Shown here one piece after another: positions 55,403 to 63,774 of a stretch of DNA of 64,000 nucleotides. The stretch spans positions 36,663-100,662 of the forward strand of contig CASEYW010000031.1 of the NCBI GenBank assembly GCA_949292215.1, given 5' to 3'. The notes under the pieces were generated by a model. The model searched no databases, was not told the DNA's origin, and saw nothing but the letters and a program-made list of their open reading frames with translations. Origin of the DNA: an uncultured bacterium (GTDB lineage: Bacteria > Verrucomicrobiota > Lentisphaeria > Victivallales > UBA1829). Made by a program: the position numbers and the translations under genes. Numbering within the stretch: position 1 is the stretch's first letter; each line of letters starts with the position of its first letter.

Positions 55403-56350
55403 TTACACCGTGATCCGTTTGATGTTGAGCTTTTTCAGGTTGCGGGTACCGACACCGAGCTTCTCGCCGAGAGCGATATGTCCGATTCGGCGGGGATCAA
55501 AACCGATCACAGCCGCGGCAGCGGTGTCAAGAGCTACCATATCGGTCCCGAGAAGCTGGTATTTCATCAGCTTCACATCGCTCTGATCGACTCCGCGCGG
55601 ACCGCGTTTGGTCATAATGCGGTATGCATCGATCACGGTCAGATCAGGTTTGCGGTAAGCGCAGATTTCGGCGATGCACTGGTTCAGATCGTGCGAATGG
55701 AAGTAGCGCTGGGTGTCTTTGGAAACCGTCCCCATCAGATTTTTCATCGCAGACGTCATTCCGGGACCGCCGTGATGCTTGAGGACGGGAACATTGATGA
55801 ACACGTCACACTCCTTCACCAGACGGTGCCATTTGAATTTTTTCAGACGTTTGGCTTTCGGGTTATCCACATCGACATAATTCTTTTCCAGATAGGATTT
55901 ATCGGATGCGCTGTCGCCGCCGACCACAATCGCCCCTTCCTTGCGAGCAGCATCCGCGATTCCGCTGCTCTTATAGGCAAGATCCCATCGGCTGCAGGTT
56001 GTGTCGAAAACGTAGACCTCCTTGGCTCCGGCTTCCTTGCAGCGACGGATGATTCTGGCGACAAGTTTCGGATTGGTATTTGCAGCAGCTTCCACAGGGC
56101 GGTCCCAGCCGATGTTCGGCTTCACAAGGACAGTCTGTCCCTTTTTCACGAACTTTTCGATGCCGCCGAGTTCGCGGATTGCCTTGTCGAACATCTCATC
56201 GGGCTCGCCACCGCGAATTGCGACCAGGTCTGCCGGGCCGGTCTTCTCCGCAGCCGCAGCAGGAGACTTCACCGCTCCGGCAACTTTGGAAACAACTCCG
56301 AGTGCAGCGAGAGTCGCCGCCGTTTTCAGAAAATCACGTCTGTTCATCAT
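55403..56350 (-). CDS. Tat-exported DUF362-family protein
   Basis: The 315-residue protein starts with a twin-arginine signal (NRRDFLKTAATLAALGVVSK), so it is folded before export. The rest is DUF362: VLVKPNIGWDRPVEAA, VLVKPN-type strands, NVPVLKHHGGPGMTSAMKNLMG and the C-terminal ALDTAAAAVIGFDPRRIGHI. DUF362 proteins are usually near ferredoxins, but their chemistry is not settled. The start overlaps the tatC stop, and a polyferredoxin follows 3 bp after, so export machine, cargo and electron donor are made together. Confidence 0.87.
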   Translation of the reverse strand: MMNRRDFLKTAATLAALGVVSKVAGAVKSPAAAAEKTGPADLVAIRGGEPDEMFDKAIRELGGIEKFVKKGQTVLVKPNIGWDRPVEAAANTNPKLVARIIRRCKEAGAKEVYVFDTTCSRWDLAYKSSGIADAARKEGAIVVGGDSASDKSYLEKNYVDVDNPKAKRLKKFKWHRLVKECDVFINVPVLKHHGGPGMTSAMKNLMGTVSKDTQRYFHSHDLNQCIAEICAYRKPDLTVIDAYRIMTKRGPRGVDQSDVKLMKYQLLGTDMVALDTAAAAVIGFDPRRIGHIALGEKLGVGTRNLKKLNIKRITV

Positions 56351-57129
56351 AGCCGTTCTCCTTTTTGTTCTTCCTCCCTGTAGACGGCGTCATCTACAAA
56401 AGCGGCTTGTTTCTGTTCAAATCTTTTTCGATTGAGCCTGAACAACAGCAGGCTCGCTTCAAACAGCAAATATGTCGGCACAGCCAGCAGAATCTGGCTC
56501 AGCACATCCGGCGGAGTCAGAATTGCCGCGACGGTCAGGATGATCACAATCACCGCCGGACGATGTCTCCTCAAAGTATCCAGCTCCACAATTCCGCAGG
56601 CAAGGAGGCCATACAGAATCAGCGGAAACTGAAACAGCAGACCGCACGCAAGAACCGACACCAGAATCATCGAAATAAAACTGTCGATCCCGATCACCGG
56701 CTGCATCTGCGGCCCCGCAAACGAAAGCGAAAAAGCCACGATTGCCGGAACAATAAACAACAATGCAAACACGATCCCGAAGACAGCAAGAAAAAAAGCG
56801 GCCCACAGCGGCCCTTTCAGCATTTTCCGTTCATATTCCAGCAGACCGGGCGAGACAAACTGCCACAGAAAGTAAAATGTAAATGGAAGCGATACGAAAA
56901 AAGCCAGTGTCAAACACATCTTCAGGCGGATAAAAAAAGGTTCCATCAGCGAAAAATAATGCAATGCAAACCCTTCCGGCGCAGCATAGTTCAGCAGCAG
57001 ATCCACCAGTTTCTGCGAAACGGTCCAGGCGGGAATCAGAAGGAGGCAGAACACCCCGATGATTTTAAAGAGGACGAACCGCAGGACTTCCAAATGTCCA
57101 AGGAAAGTCTGTTCTTCGTTCGCGCTCAT
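56347..57129 (-). CDS. tatC: Twin-arginine translocase subunit TatC
   Basis: The 260-residue protein has the TatC opening EEQTFLGHLEVLRF (the conserved hydrophilic N-terminus with HLxxLR) and about six helices, with FVSLPFTFYFLWQFVSPGLLEYERK typical of the family, and DVLSQILLAVPTYLLFE near the end. It forms the receptor for Tat signals in the cytoplasmic membrane. It lies 7 bp after tatA and overlaps the DUF362 gene. Confidence 0.95.
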   Translation of the reverse strand: MSANEEQTFLGHLEVLRFVLFKIIGVFCLLLIPAWTVSQKLVDLLLNYAAPEGFALHYFSLMEPFFIRLKMCLTLAFFVSLPFTFYFLWQFVSPGLLEYERKMLKGPLWAAFFLAVFGIVFALLFIVPAIVAFSLSFAGPQMQPVIGIDSFISMILVSVLACGLLFQFPLILYGLLACGIVELDTLRRHRPAVIVIILTVAAILTPPDVLSQILLAVPTYLLFEASLLLFRLNRKRFEQKQAAFVDDAVYREEEQKGERL

Positions 57130-57136
57130 GACCGAC

Positions 57137-57376
57137 TCAACCCTGTTTTACGTTCCGATCCGCTTCCTTTTTCTCTTTCAGTTTATCCTCAGCCTCAGCA
57201 TTTTTTTCGGCGGCATCCATCATTTCCTGGGTTTCGTTCATGATACCGTCCTTGGCCTTCTTGAACTCGTGGGAGGCGCGTCCAAGCGCCTTTGCCAGTT
57301 CTGGGATCCGTTTGGACCCGAACAGCAGCAGTACCACGATAAGGATGACCATAATTTCCGTGATGCTAAGTCCCAT
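57137..57376 (-). CDS. tatA: Twin-arginine translocase subunit TatA
   Basis: The 79-residue protein has one N-terminal helix ([24 protein letters not shown]) with the FGxxRxPEL hinge, then an amphipathic helix and a charged tail. It forms the Tat pore with TatC; no separate tatB is seen. The ATG at 57376 follows AAAGGAGTG by 5-8 bp; the longer reading would start at a TTG at 57394. First gene of the operon. Confidence 0.95.
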   Translation of the reverse strand: MGLSITEIMVILIVVLLLFGSKRIPELAKALGRASHEFKKAKDGIMNETQEMMDAAEKNAEAEDKLKEKKEADRNVKQG

Positions 57377-57422
57377 CGATTCACTCCTTTTCAAAACATA
57401 TTCACAATCAGTACCGGTTCCT

Positions 57423-57450
57423 AATTTACAGTAGGAAGAGAAAAATTCAA
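57423..57450 (-). promoter_or_regulatory. Likely promoter of the tatA operon
   Basis: On the minus strand, TTGAAT (57445-57450), 16-bp spacer, TAAATT (57423-57428), between the AraC gene and tatA. Confidence 0.45.
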
Positions 57451-57531
57451 ATCATGAATTTGGAAAATTAAAGAGAAGACTCCGCAGAAAGCCGCTTTTT
57501 CTCGTCCCGGCCCCGGCTCTTTTCAATGAAT

Positions 57532-58425
57532 TCAGCTTCTGCTATTTGATTTTTTTCCTCGTCCCTCGAAGCCGCGGCGGAAATCCCGGGGAGAACAGCC
57601 GTAGACCGATTTGAATTTCCGGTAAAAATCACTGGAATCGCAGCAGCCGCACTTTCGTGCAATTTCTGCAACGGAATCATCGGATTCCCGAAGGATGGAT
57701 GCCGCATATTCCATGCGAATCCGCAAAAGGTAGGTGGTCGGGTTGAATCCGGTCTTTTCCCGGAAATGACGGTAAAAGTTCCGCTCAGACATGTGCACCA
57801 TCTCCGAAAGCGCCCGAATGCTGATACGCCTGCAGAAATGCGTGTGCATGTAATCCAGAGCGGCATCCACCACGGAAAGACATTTCCGTTCACCTGCAGT
57901 CTGTTCCCGCCAGCGGGCGAGAGCCAGGAGGATCTGCCCGAAAATCAGTCGACCTCCGCACTCGTATCCGAGACGATTCTCATCCAGCTCCCGCTTCAGA
58001 GATGCACACAACTCCAGAAGACGAGAAAGATCCGATGCGCCAAGATGAAGAAGCGGATGCAGCGGATTGCGCCCCGTGTCACGTTCAGGGAAAAACTCGC
58101 AATACAGAGAAAACACCTCCAGTCCCGGATATTCCTCCCGCAGACGCAGAGGATCGTACAGAAGATTGACACACTCCAGATTTGCGACATTCCCGTATGC
58201 GTGCCAAACCCCTTCATGCAGCAGAAGGACATCCCCGGGAGAAAGCGAACAGCTCCGTCCGCCGATCAGATGATACGGTGTTCCATGTGCAATAACGGCG
58301 ATCTCCGAAAAATCATGGCAATGGAACCGCTCTTCTCCATGAAATCCCGGCAGAATATGCTTGACAGCAATGCCCAGATTCTCATTGCAGCAGTATCTTC
58401 TCAGCAAAAATTGAGTATACGCCAT
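57532..58425 (-). CDS. AraC-family transcriptional regulator
   Basis: The 297-residue protein has a cupin sensor at the N-terminus (EERFHCHDFSEIAVIAHG, LSPGDVLLLHEGVWHAYGN) and a C-terminal double helix-turn-helix (RISIRALSEMVHMSERNFYRHFREKTGFNPTTYL and SVAEIARKCGCCDSSDFYRKFKSVYGCSPRDFR). The ATG at 58425 follows AAAGGA; the reading from 58443 would start at GTG. It is divergent from a prepilin-hydrolase pair (58634 onward) and is the likely activator of that pair and itself. Confidence 0.9.
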   Translation of the reverse strand: MAYTQFLLRRYCCNENLGIAVKHILPGFHGEERFHCHDFSEIAVIAHGTPYHLIGGRSCSLSPGDVLLLHEGVWHAYGNVANLECVNLLYDPLRLREEYPGLEVFSLYCEFFPERDTGRNPLHPLLHLGASDLSRLLELCASLKRELDENRLGYECGGRLIFGQILLALARWREQTAGERKCLSVVDAALDYMHTHFCRRISIRALSEMVHMSERNFYRHFREKTGFNPTTYLLRIRMEYAASILRESDDSVAEIARKCGCCDSSDFYRKFKSVYGCSPRDFRRGFEGRGKKSNSRS

Positions 58426-58453
58426 ACATCCCGGTCCTTTCACACTATTCCGG

Positions 58454-58481
58454 ACTATACATGATTTTTACCGGATTGCAA
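58454..58481 (-). promoter_or_regulatory. Promoter of the AraC gene
   Basis: On the minus strand, TTGCAA (58476-58481), 16-bp spacer, TATAGT (58454-58459). TCCGG and CCGGA flank it as an inverted repeat near 58450 and 58471. Confidence 0.6.
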
Positions 58482-58561
58482 TGGAAAAAGAAAAAGAAAA
58501 AATGTCCGATTTATACATTTTTTTGTCTCACACCTCATCTTCCTCTTCCCATTTTTCATGC

Positions 58562-58567
58562 TATAAT
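58562..58567 (+). promoter_or_regulatory. Likely -10 box of the prepilin-hydrolase promoter
   Basis: TATAAT at 58562-58567 with no good -35 hexamer at the proper distance, which is the pattern expected for a promoter that needs an activator such as the divergent AraC protein. Confidence 0.5.
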
Positions 58568-58633
58568 AAAATACGGAAAAACAATCAGCAGTGGAGCAAT
58601 CATACCATTGAATTAAACGGAAGGTATTTTCTC

Positions 58634-59383
58634 ATGAATCAACGAGTTCATATTGTCGCATTCAGCTTGATTGAACTTCTCATAACCACGATGATCATTG
58701 CGATTCTGGCATCACTGCTTCTGCCGGCTCTGCAGAAAGCGAGAGACAAGGCAAACTCCATTTCCTGCCTCTCCAACACGAAAAGCATCATAACGGCATC
58801 AATCAGCTATTCCGACTCCTCCGACGGCTGGATTGTTCCGATCGACTTCCGATGGAACGAGGGATACGATCTGAGCAGACATTGGACAGGACTCCTGATG
58901 CACTACGGCGTCAAATGGAGCGCAAAACGGAATGAAACTTCAATCTTCCGATGCCCTTCTCAGCCACTTGCACAGAATAACGAAGGGTACTGGAACAATG
59001 CTTCCAGTCTCTATCTGCTCAATGTCTATCTCTGCGGCTCGCCGCGCACCTCTTATTTCTATATGCACAGACAGAGCGATCTGCGACGCCCCTCGGAGGC
59101 GGTCCACGGAGCGGAATCCGTCTACTCAATGGAACATGGAAACAATGTCAAAAATTTCAAGTTCCGTCACGGTGGCGGGGATTTCCGGACCGATCTGTCT
59201 TATAGTTCCATGCCGCCTCCGCCAAAAAGTATCGCGAATGTCTTCTTCATGGATGGACATGCCGCCGGAAAAACTTTCTACGGAATCATCAACGGCAATT
59301 CAAAACAGGATTACTGTCTCCAGGATCAGGGATTCGCAGAATCCTATAACAAATGCGGAATCAGTCTCAAAGAACTGGAATAG
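58634..59383 (+). CDS. Prepilin-like protein with expanded His-to-DG region
   Basis: The 249-residue protein has a leader (MNQRVHIVA), then [20 protein letters not shown] and LLPALQKARDKANSISC. The residue before Phe is Ala, and SLIE replaces TLIE. The C-terminal His (FRHGGGDF) is separated from the DG (FFMDGHAAG) by about 28 residues, a large insertion compared with the usual nine. The start at 58634 follows GGAAGG; the longer reading to 58481 includes the -10 box. The secreted hydrolase follows 17 bp later. Confidence 0.85.
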   Translation: MNQRVHIVAFSLIELLITTMIIAILASLLLPALQKARDKANSISCLSNTKSIITASISYSDSSDGWIVPIDFRWNEGYDLSRHWTGLLMHYGVKWSAKRNETSIFRCPSQPLAQNNEGYWNNASSLYLLNVYLCGSPRTSYFYMHRQSDLRRPSEAVHGAESVYSMEHGNNVKNFKFRHGGGDFRTDLSYSSMPPPPKSIANVFFMDGHAAGKTFYGIINGNSKQDYCLQDQGFAESYNKCGISLKELE

Positions 59384-59400
59384 CTCAAAGGAACCTTTTT

Positions 59401-62358
59401 ATGAACCGGTACATAATCGTACTATTCTTTTCTCTGCTGACAGCTGCTCTGAACTGTCTCGCGGAAAACCTGATTTTTAACGGATCGTTTGAAGCTGGAA
59501 CAGGTGGCTTTGCCCTGGAACGTTATCTGCGGCCGGATACCAATCCGGAACTGAAATTTCTCCCGTTGACGACAGATTCGGCCATCCGGCATGGCGGACA
59601 CAGATCCCTGAAAATCGTCAATCCGTTTCACGAGTATTACACACTCCACTGCAAGGACTTTCTTCTGGATGAAAAGAGTGCCTATCGTTTTTCCGCATGG
59701 GTCCGGAGCGAACGCGAGGCAACACTCGTCGTCCGTTTTGAATTCCGGCATCCCTCTAAAAAGATGAACATTATCCATCGGAAGTTTCAGACAGGACCGG
59801 AATGGCGTAAACTTTCGGTTCCGTTCCATACGAAGGATTCCGGAGGTGGTTATCTTCTCCGCCTGATCGGGGAACATACCCCCGGAACACTCTGGGTAGA
59901 TGATCTCACACTCTGCAAGGAAGGGGATTCCGCCGGGCCTGGCACACTGGATCTCATTTTCAAAGCGGACAAAAAAATCACCGCTCCGGGAGAAACGGTC
60001 AAGGGAAGCCTTTCCGCATTCAATGGAACCGACAAGTCAGTCTGCACAAATCTGCCAGTTTTTCTGAAGGATTCCTACTATGGGACACGAAAACAGATCG
60101 CCTCAATTCCGCTGAACCTTCCTCCCGGAACGCATTCTGTTCAGGAGTTTCGTATTCAGCCGGATCGCTTCGGAGCGTTTGAAATCGAAACGGATCCCCG
60201 GCACGGACTGAGGTTTCACAATGGAGCATTCGTGGTTCTCGGTCACTACGATACTCCGGAAGTCGATCCTTTCCGCAGCTTCTGCGTCGCCTTCAACGGC
60301 GGACTCGTGTTGAAAAAAACGAACGGGATCTACGGATACAAGGCGATTGAATGCGATCTGGATGAAAAACTGCGGATGCTGCGGGCAATCGGCTGTCGTC
60401 TGATCCGATACGGCGACTACGGCTACTCCCTCACAAGCTGGTACCGTTTCGAGCCGGAAAAAGACCATTTCAACACGGAATGGGTTCGATGGGTCTTCCG
60501 AAAATTCAAGGAACACGGAATCCGCCTCCTTCCGATCATACTCTCAGGAGAAGTGAATATGAAACGATATCCCTGGGGAGTGGAGACGCTCCCCGGGTGG
60601 CTGCATCCGCTCTGTCGGAAACGCAAAAACATCCGGGGAAACGCGAATGTCGAACTGCCTCCTCTCGACCGCTATCGCCTTTACGTCCGGAAATTCGCCG
60701 AAATTGCCTCCGACTACACCAGTGTGTTTGAGATTCTCAATGAGCCGCAATTCAGCATGACTGCGCAGGAATATCTGCCCTACCTTCGTATCGCCAGCGA
60801 AGAAATCAAGGCTGTATCGCCCCAAAACCGGATCATCGGCTTCTGCTCGACCAGTGACGCCGGGGCGGACATCAACAAATTTCTGAAAAAAGGCCTGGAG
60901 CTCGGTGGAGGAAAATACTGCGATGCAATCAGTTTTCATCCCTATGCTTCACGCAGGCTGAATTCTCCGGAACCAGCCGACCGCCAAATCCAGATCTTCC
61001 GGAAAAACCTCGAACCGTATCTTGATCCGCTCCTCTGGAACACTGAACTCTTTTTCCTCCACGACGATGCACCGTTCGAACAGACCTACCTCTCAGAACT
61101 GTGCCAGCCGTATCATGCGGCAACCCGTTTCCTGACCGATCTTGGAGAAGGAGTCAGGCAGTCCATCACCATCATCACCTTCCAGCTCTGGCGGCGCGAC
61201 ATCAACAGATATTTCATGGGTACAAGCAGCACCTATGGTTCCGAATGGATTCCAGATGCAAAGGCGCCCGCCTACAATGCACTCGCACGACATTTCGAAG
61301 GAGCAGTCCCCATCCGGAAAATCAAACGGAAAAACACCATCTGCTATGTTTACCGAAAAGCAGAAAAACCAATCGCAGCGATCTGGAATCTTCGACCGCA
61401 GCGTCCTCTCCGAACCGTATTGACGGATTGCTCCGTCTACGATCTTTTCGGAAATCCTCTCCCTGACGGAAATCTTCTGCTGGAAGAAGCCCCCTTTTAC
61501 CTGAAACCGGGGAAAGAATGTTCCGAGCGGGAATTCATTCGACAACTGGAAAATCTGACATTCAAATCAGACACTCCCGTTGCGGCATCCGAAGTGGTCC
61601 GGATCGTTCCGGGATATGCCATCGCGGGGCTGAAAAACTTGACCGGGAATCCACTTCAGGGTGTCGCTCTCATCAGAGACGAACAAACAATTACAGAGAG
61701 CATTCCATTCTCCCTGAATTCTGAAGAGGAAACCACCCTTCGCCTTCCCCTGAAAACCGATGAAGTTGGATTCCGCAGCAACCTGTTCCTGAAAACATCG
61801 GACAGAACAACACGGATTCCCGTAAAATTCAATATTCCCCGCTATGCAAAAGCCGGAACAGAAATAAAAATCGGAAACTGCGGCCGGGCCTCCATCTTCC
61901 GGAAAAACGGCAGTATCGTTCTCCACATCGCGGTCAAAGACAACTCCCGATTCCAGCCAGGAGAAAATGCGGAATTCTGGGAGCAGGATTCCATCGAGAT
62001 TTTTCTTGACACCGAGCCAACTCTCCTCCCCGAAGATCATCCCGACACTTATAATAAGCACTGCTTCCGGGTCTTCTTTCTTCCGAATCAGACGGAAACG
62101 AAACGTTTTTCGGTCATGCCAAACCGGGCCGGATACAAAAAAAAGGATTTTCCGATCTCTGCAAGAATTCATGAGAACGGGTATGAATTCCAGCTTGTCC
62201 TGCCAGCAGAACGGATCAAGCACAAAGGAAATCTTCTGGGACTGGATATTAAAATCAACCGATATCCGGAAAAGCAGTCTGTCAGCTGGACGGGAAATTC
62301 CAGGCAGTTTGCGGACCGTCTCCGGTTCGGAATTGTGGAAATCACGGACCGTCTTTGA
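59401..62358 (+). CDS. Secreted clan GH-A hydrolase with N-terminal CBM and C-terminal CBM9-like domain
   Basis: The 985-residue protein has a signal peptide (MNRYIIVLFFSLLTAALNCL). Domains: a CBM4/9-type sandwich at about 21-190 (LIFNGSFEAGTGGFALERYL, VWVDDLTLC), a TIM barrel at about 280-640 with FEILNEPQFSMTAQEYL (acid/base Glu) and LLWNTELFFLHDDAPFE (nucleophile Glu), linker sandwiches, and a C-terminal CBM9-like domain (about 820-985) with EFWEQDSIEIFLDTEP. The barrel is GH39/GH5-like. It is the enzyme partner of the prepilin at 58634; the AraC gene controls the pair. Substrate unknown. Confidence 0.82.
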   Translation: MNRYIIVLFFSLLTAALNCLAENLIFNGSFEAGTGGFALERYLRPDTNPELKFLPLTTDSAIRHGGHRSLKIVNPFHEYYTLHCKDFLLDEKSAYRFSAWVRSEREATLVVRFEFRHPSKKMNIIHRKFQTGPEWRKLSVPFHTKDSGGGYLLRLIGEHTPGTLWVDDLTLCKEGDSAGPGTLDLIFKADKKITAPGETVKGSLSAFNGTDKSVCTNLPVFLKDSYYGTRKQIASIPLNLPPGTHSVQEFRIQPDRFGAFEIETDPRHGLRFHNGAFVVLGHYDTPEVDPFRSFCVAFNGGLVLKKTNGIYGYKAIECDLDEKLRMLRAIGCRLIRYGDYGYSLTSWYRFEPEKDHFNTEWVRWVFRKFKEHGIRLLPIILSGEVNMKRYPWGVETLPGWLHPLCRKRKNIRGNANVELPPLDRYRLYVRKFAEIASDYTSVFEILNEPQFSMTAQEYLPYLRIASEEIKAVSPQNRIIGFCSTSDAGADINKFLKKGLELGGGKYCDAISFHPYASRRLNSPEPADRQIQIFRKNLEPYLDPLLWNTELFFLHDDAPFEQTYLSELCQPYHAATRFLTDLGEGVRQSITIITFQLWRRDINRYFMGTSSTYGSEWIPDAKAPAYNALARHFEGAVPIRKIKRKNTICYVYRKAEKPIAAIWNLRPQRPLRTVLTDCSVYDLFGNPLPDGNLLLEEAPFYLKPGKECSEREFIRQLENLTFKSDTPVAASEVVRIVPGYAIAGLKNLTGNPLQGVALIRDEQTITESIPFSLNSEEETTLRLPLKTDEVGFRSNLFLKTSDRTTRIPVKFNIPRYAKAGTEIKIGNCGRASIFRKNGSIVLHIAVKDNSRFQPGENAEFWEQDSIEIFLDTEPTLLPEDHPDTYNKHCFRVFFLPNQTETKRFSVMPNRAGYKKKDFPISARIHENGYEFQLVLPAERIKHKGNLLGLDIKINRYPEKQSVSWTGNSRQFADRLRFGIVEITDRL

Positions 62359-62503
62359 ATTATTCCGAAAGAATCTCCCGAAAAGGATCTCTTCCCCCCC
62401 AGAAATGGGAAACACATTCGAAAGTCCCCCCTCCGGAACCTTCTCACGAGCCCTCGCCCGCCATCAGCAGAAGAGAAAATCATTATTTTTTCCAAAAAGG
62501 GGA

Positions 62504-62532
62504 TTGACAAATTTCAGGGAATCGCTTATAAT
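62504..62532 (+). promoter_or_regulatory. Consensus promoter of the LacI-prepilin unit at the right edge
   Basis: TTGACA (62504-62509), 17-bp spacer, TATAAT (62527-62532), both consensus. Confidence 0.92.
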
Positions 62533-62538
62533 ATATTT

Positions 62539-62586
62539 AACGCAAACGCTTGCGTTATTTTTCAAGCCCCTCACGCAAGCGGTTGC
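62539..62586. promoter_or_regulatory. Two LacI-type operators 33 bp apart
   Basis: AACGCAAACGCTTGCGTT (62539-62556), an almost perfect palindrome with arms GCAA/TTGC, and CGCAAGCGGTTGC (62574-62586) with the same arms. Centres are 33 bp apart, about three helical turns, just downstream of the -10 box and before the LacI gene at 62608. Confidence 0.75.
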
Positions 62587-62607
62587 ACAACCAGAAAGAA
62601 GAAACGG

Positions 62608-63774
62608 ATGAAACGGCAAATCACGATTAAGGAAATCGCGGAAATGGCAAAAGTCAATCCATCCACGGTTTCCAGAGTTCTGAACGGGAACAAGAAATAC
62701 TCAATTACAAGCAGTGTGCGTTCCCGTATTCTTGAACTGGCGGATCGTTATTCGTATGCTCCGCAGGGGACGGCAAGATCCCTCGCCTGCCGTCAGAGTT
62801 TCAACATCGCGATCATTCTTGACCGGGTTGAAAACGACATGGCATCCTCAGCAGGAGCCATTCTGCTGGGAAGCATCTGCCGTGAAGTCACAAAGCAGAA
62901 TTACAAGGCGATTCTTCTTCCCGCCTCCGGAAAAGATATTGATGCCGAAGTTCTTCACTGCATCCGCTCCAGCAATGCCGACGCCTATTTCATCGGCGGC
63001 CTGATGGCAGGAAACAAAACATGGGCGGAATTGGAAAAGAGCAAAACTCCGGCCGTCACGTTCCTCGGCGATACCATCTTCGGCGACGATATTCCAAACA
63101 TTGATGTTGTCGCCCTGGATGTGGAATCCGGCTATCGGGAACTTTTCCGGGAACTTTCCGCAAGAAACTTCCGGCACATGGCACTTTTTTTCCTGAAGGA
63201 ACATAAACTTGCTACGAAACGTTATCCGGCGGCACTTCTGGCAAAAGAATATGGAATCGAAATTGAAGAGGAAATACCGTTCAATTGTCCGGTTTCCGAT
63301 TTCAAAATACGACATACCGCGAGAGAAACGGCTCATGCTGCAATGGATCGCCTCCGCAAGCAGGAATTGATTCTCTGCTCCAACGATCTGGCAGCGCTGG
63401 GAGTTTGCGATGCTCTCAACGCATGCGGCATCCGTCCCGGAATCGACATCTCTGTCGTTGGATTCGACAATCTCGAAGTCCAGTCGACCTACCGGGCCCC
63501 AACGGATGACCGGGAACTCCCATCCCTGGCAACAATCGACACTCATCTTGCTGAAGCCGGACGAGTCATCGTCAATCTGCTCCTGAAACGGATTCGGGAA
63601 AACCGGACGGAGAAAGAAAAACTCTCCATAAAATCAACCTTCATCCCCAGGGAAACCCTCGGTTTTCCAAAACAGAACGAAACAGACGGAATCCTCCGGA
63701 AATCCGCCAGACATTCCCAAGATGAATTTTCTCTCTTACAGGAACCCCATATCAGAAAGGAATCACTGTCATGA
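62608..63774 (+). CDS. LacI-family transcriptional regulator
   Basis: The 388-residue protein has the LacI helix-turn-helix [29 protein letters not shown], split at position 30 by the linker, and a periplasmic-binding-like sensor ([56 protein letters not shown]). AGAAAGAAG precedes the ATG. Two operators with its family's GCAA-N4-TTGC arms flank its leader, so it very likely represses itself. The stop overlaps the prepilin ATG (ATGA, 63771-63774). It opens a further regulator-prepilin cassette cut by the window edge. Confidence 0.93.
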   Translation: MKRQITIKEIAEMAKVNPSTVSRVLNGNKKYSITSSVRSRILELADRYSYAPQGTARSLACRQSFNIAIILDRVENDMASSAGAILLGSICREVTKQNYKAILLPASGKDIDAEVLHCIRSSNADAYFIGGLMAGNKTWAELEKSKTPAVTFLGDTIFGDDIPNIDVVALDVESGYRELFRELSARNFRHMALFFLKEHKLATKRYPAALLAKEYGIEIEEEIPFNCPVSDFKIRHTARETAHAAMDRLRKQELILCSNDLAALGVCDALNACGIRPGIDISVVGFDNLEVQSTYRAPTDDRELPSLATIDTHLAEAGRVIVNLLLKRIRENRTEKEKLSIKSTFIPRETLGFPKQNETDGILRKSARHSQDEFSLLQEPHIRKESLS

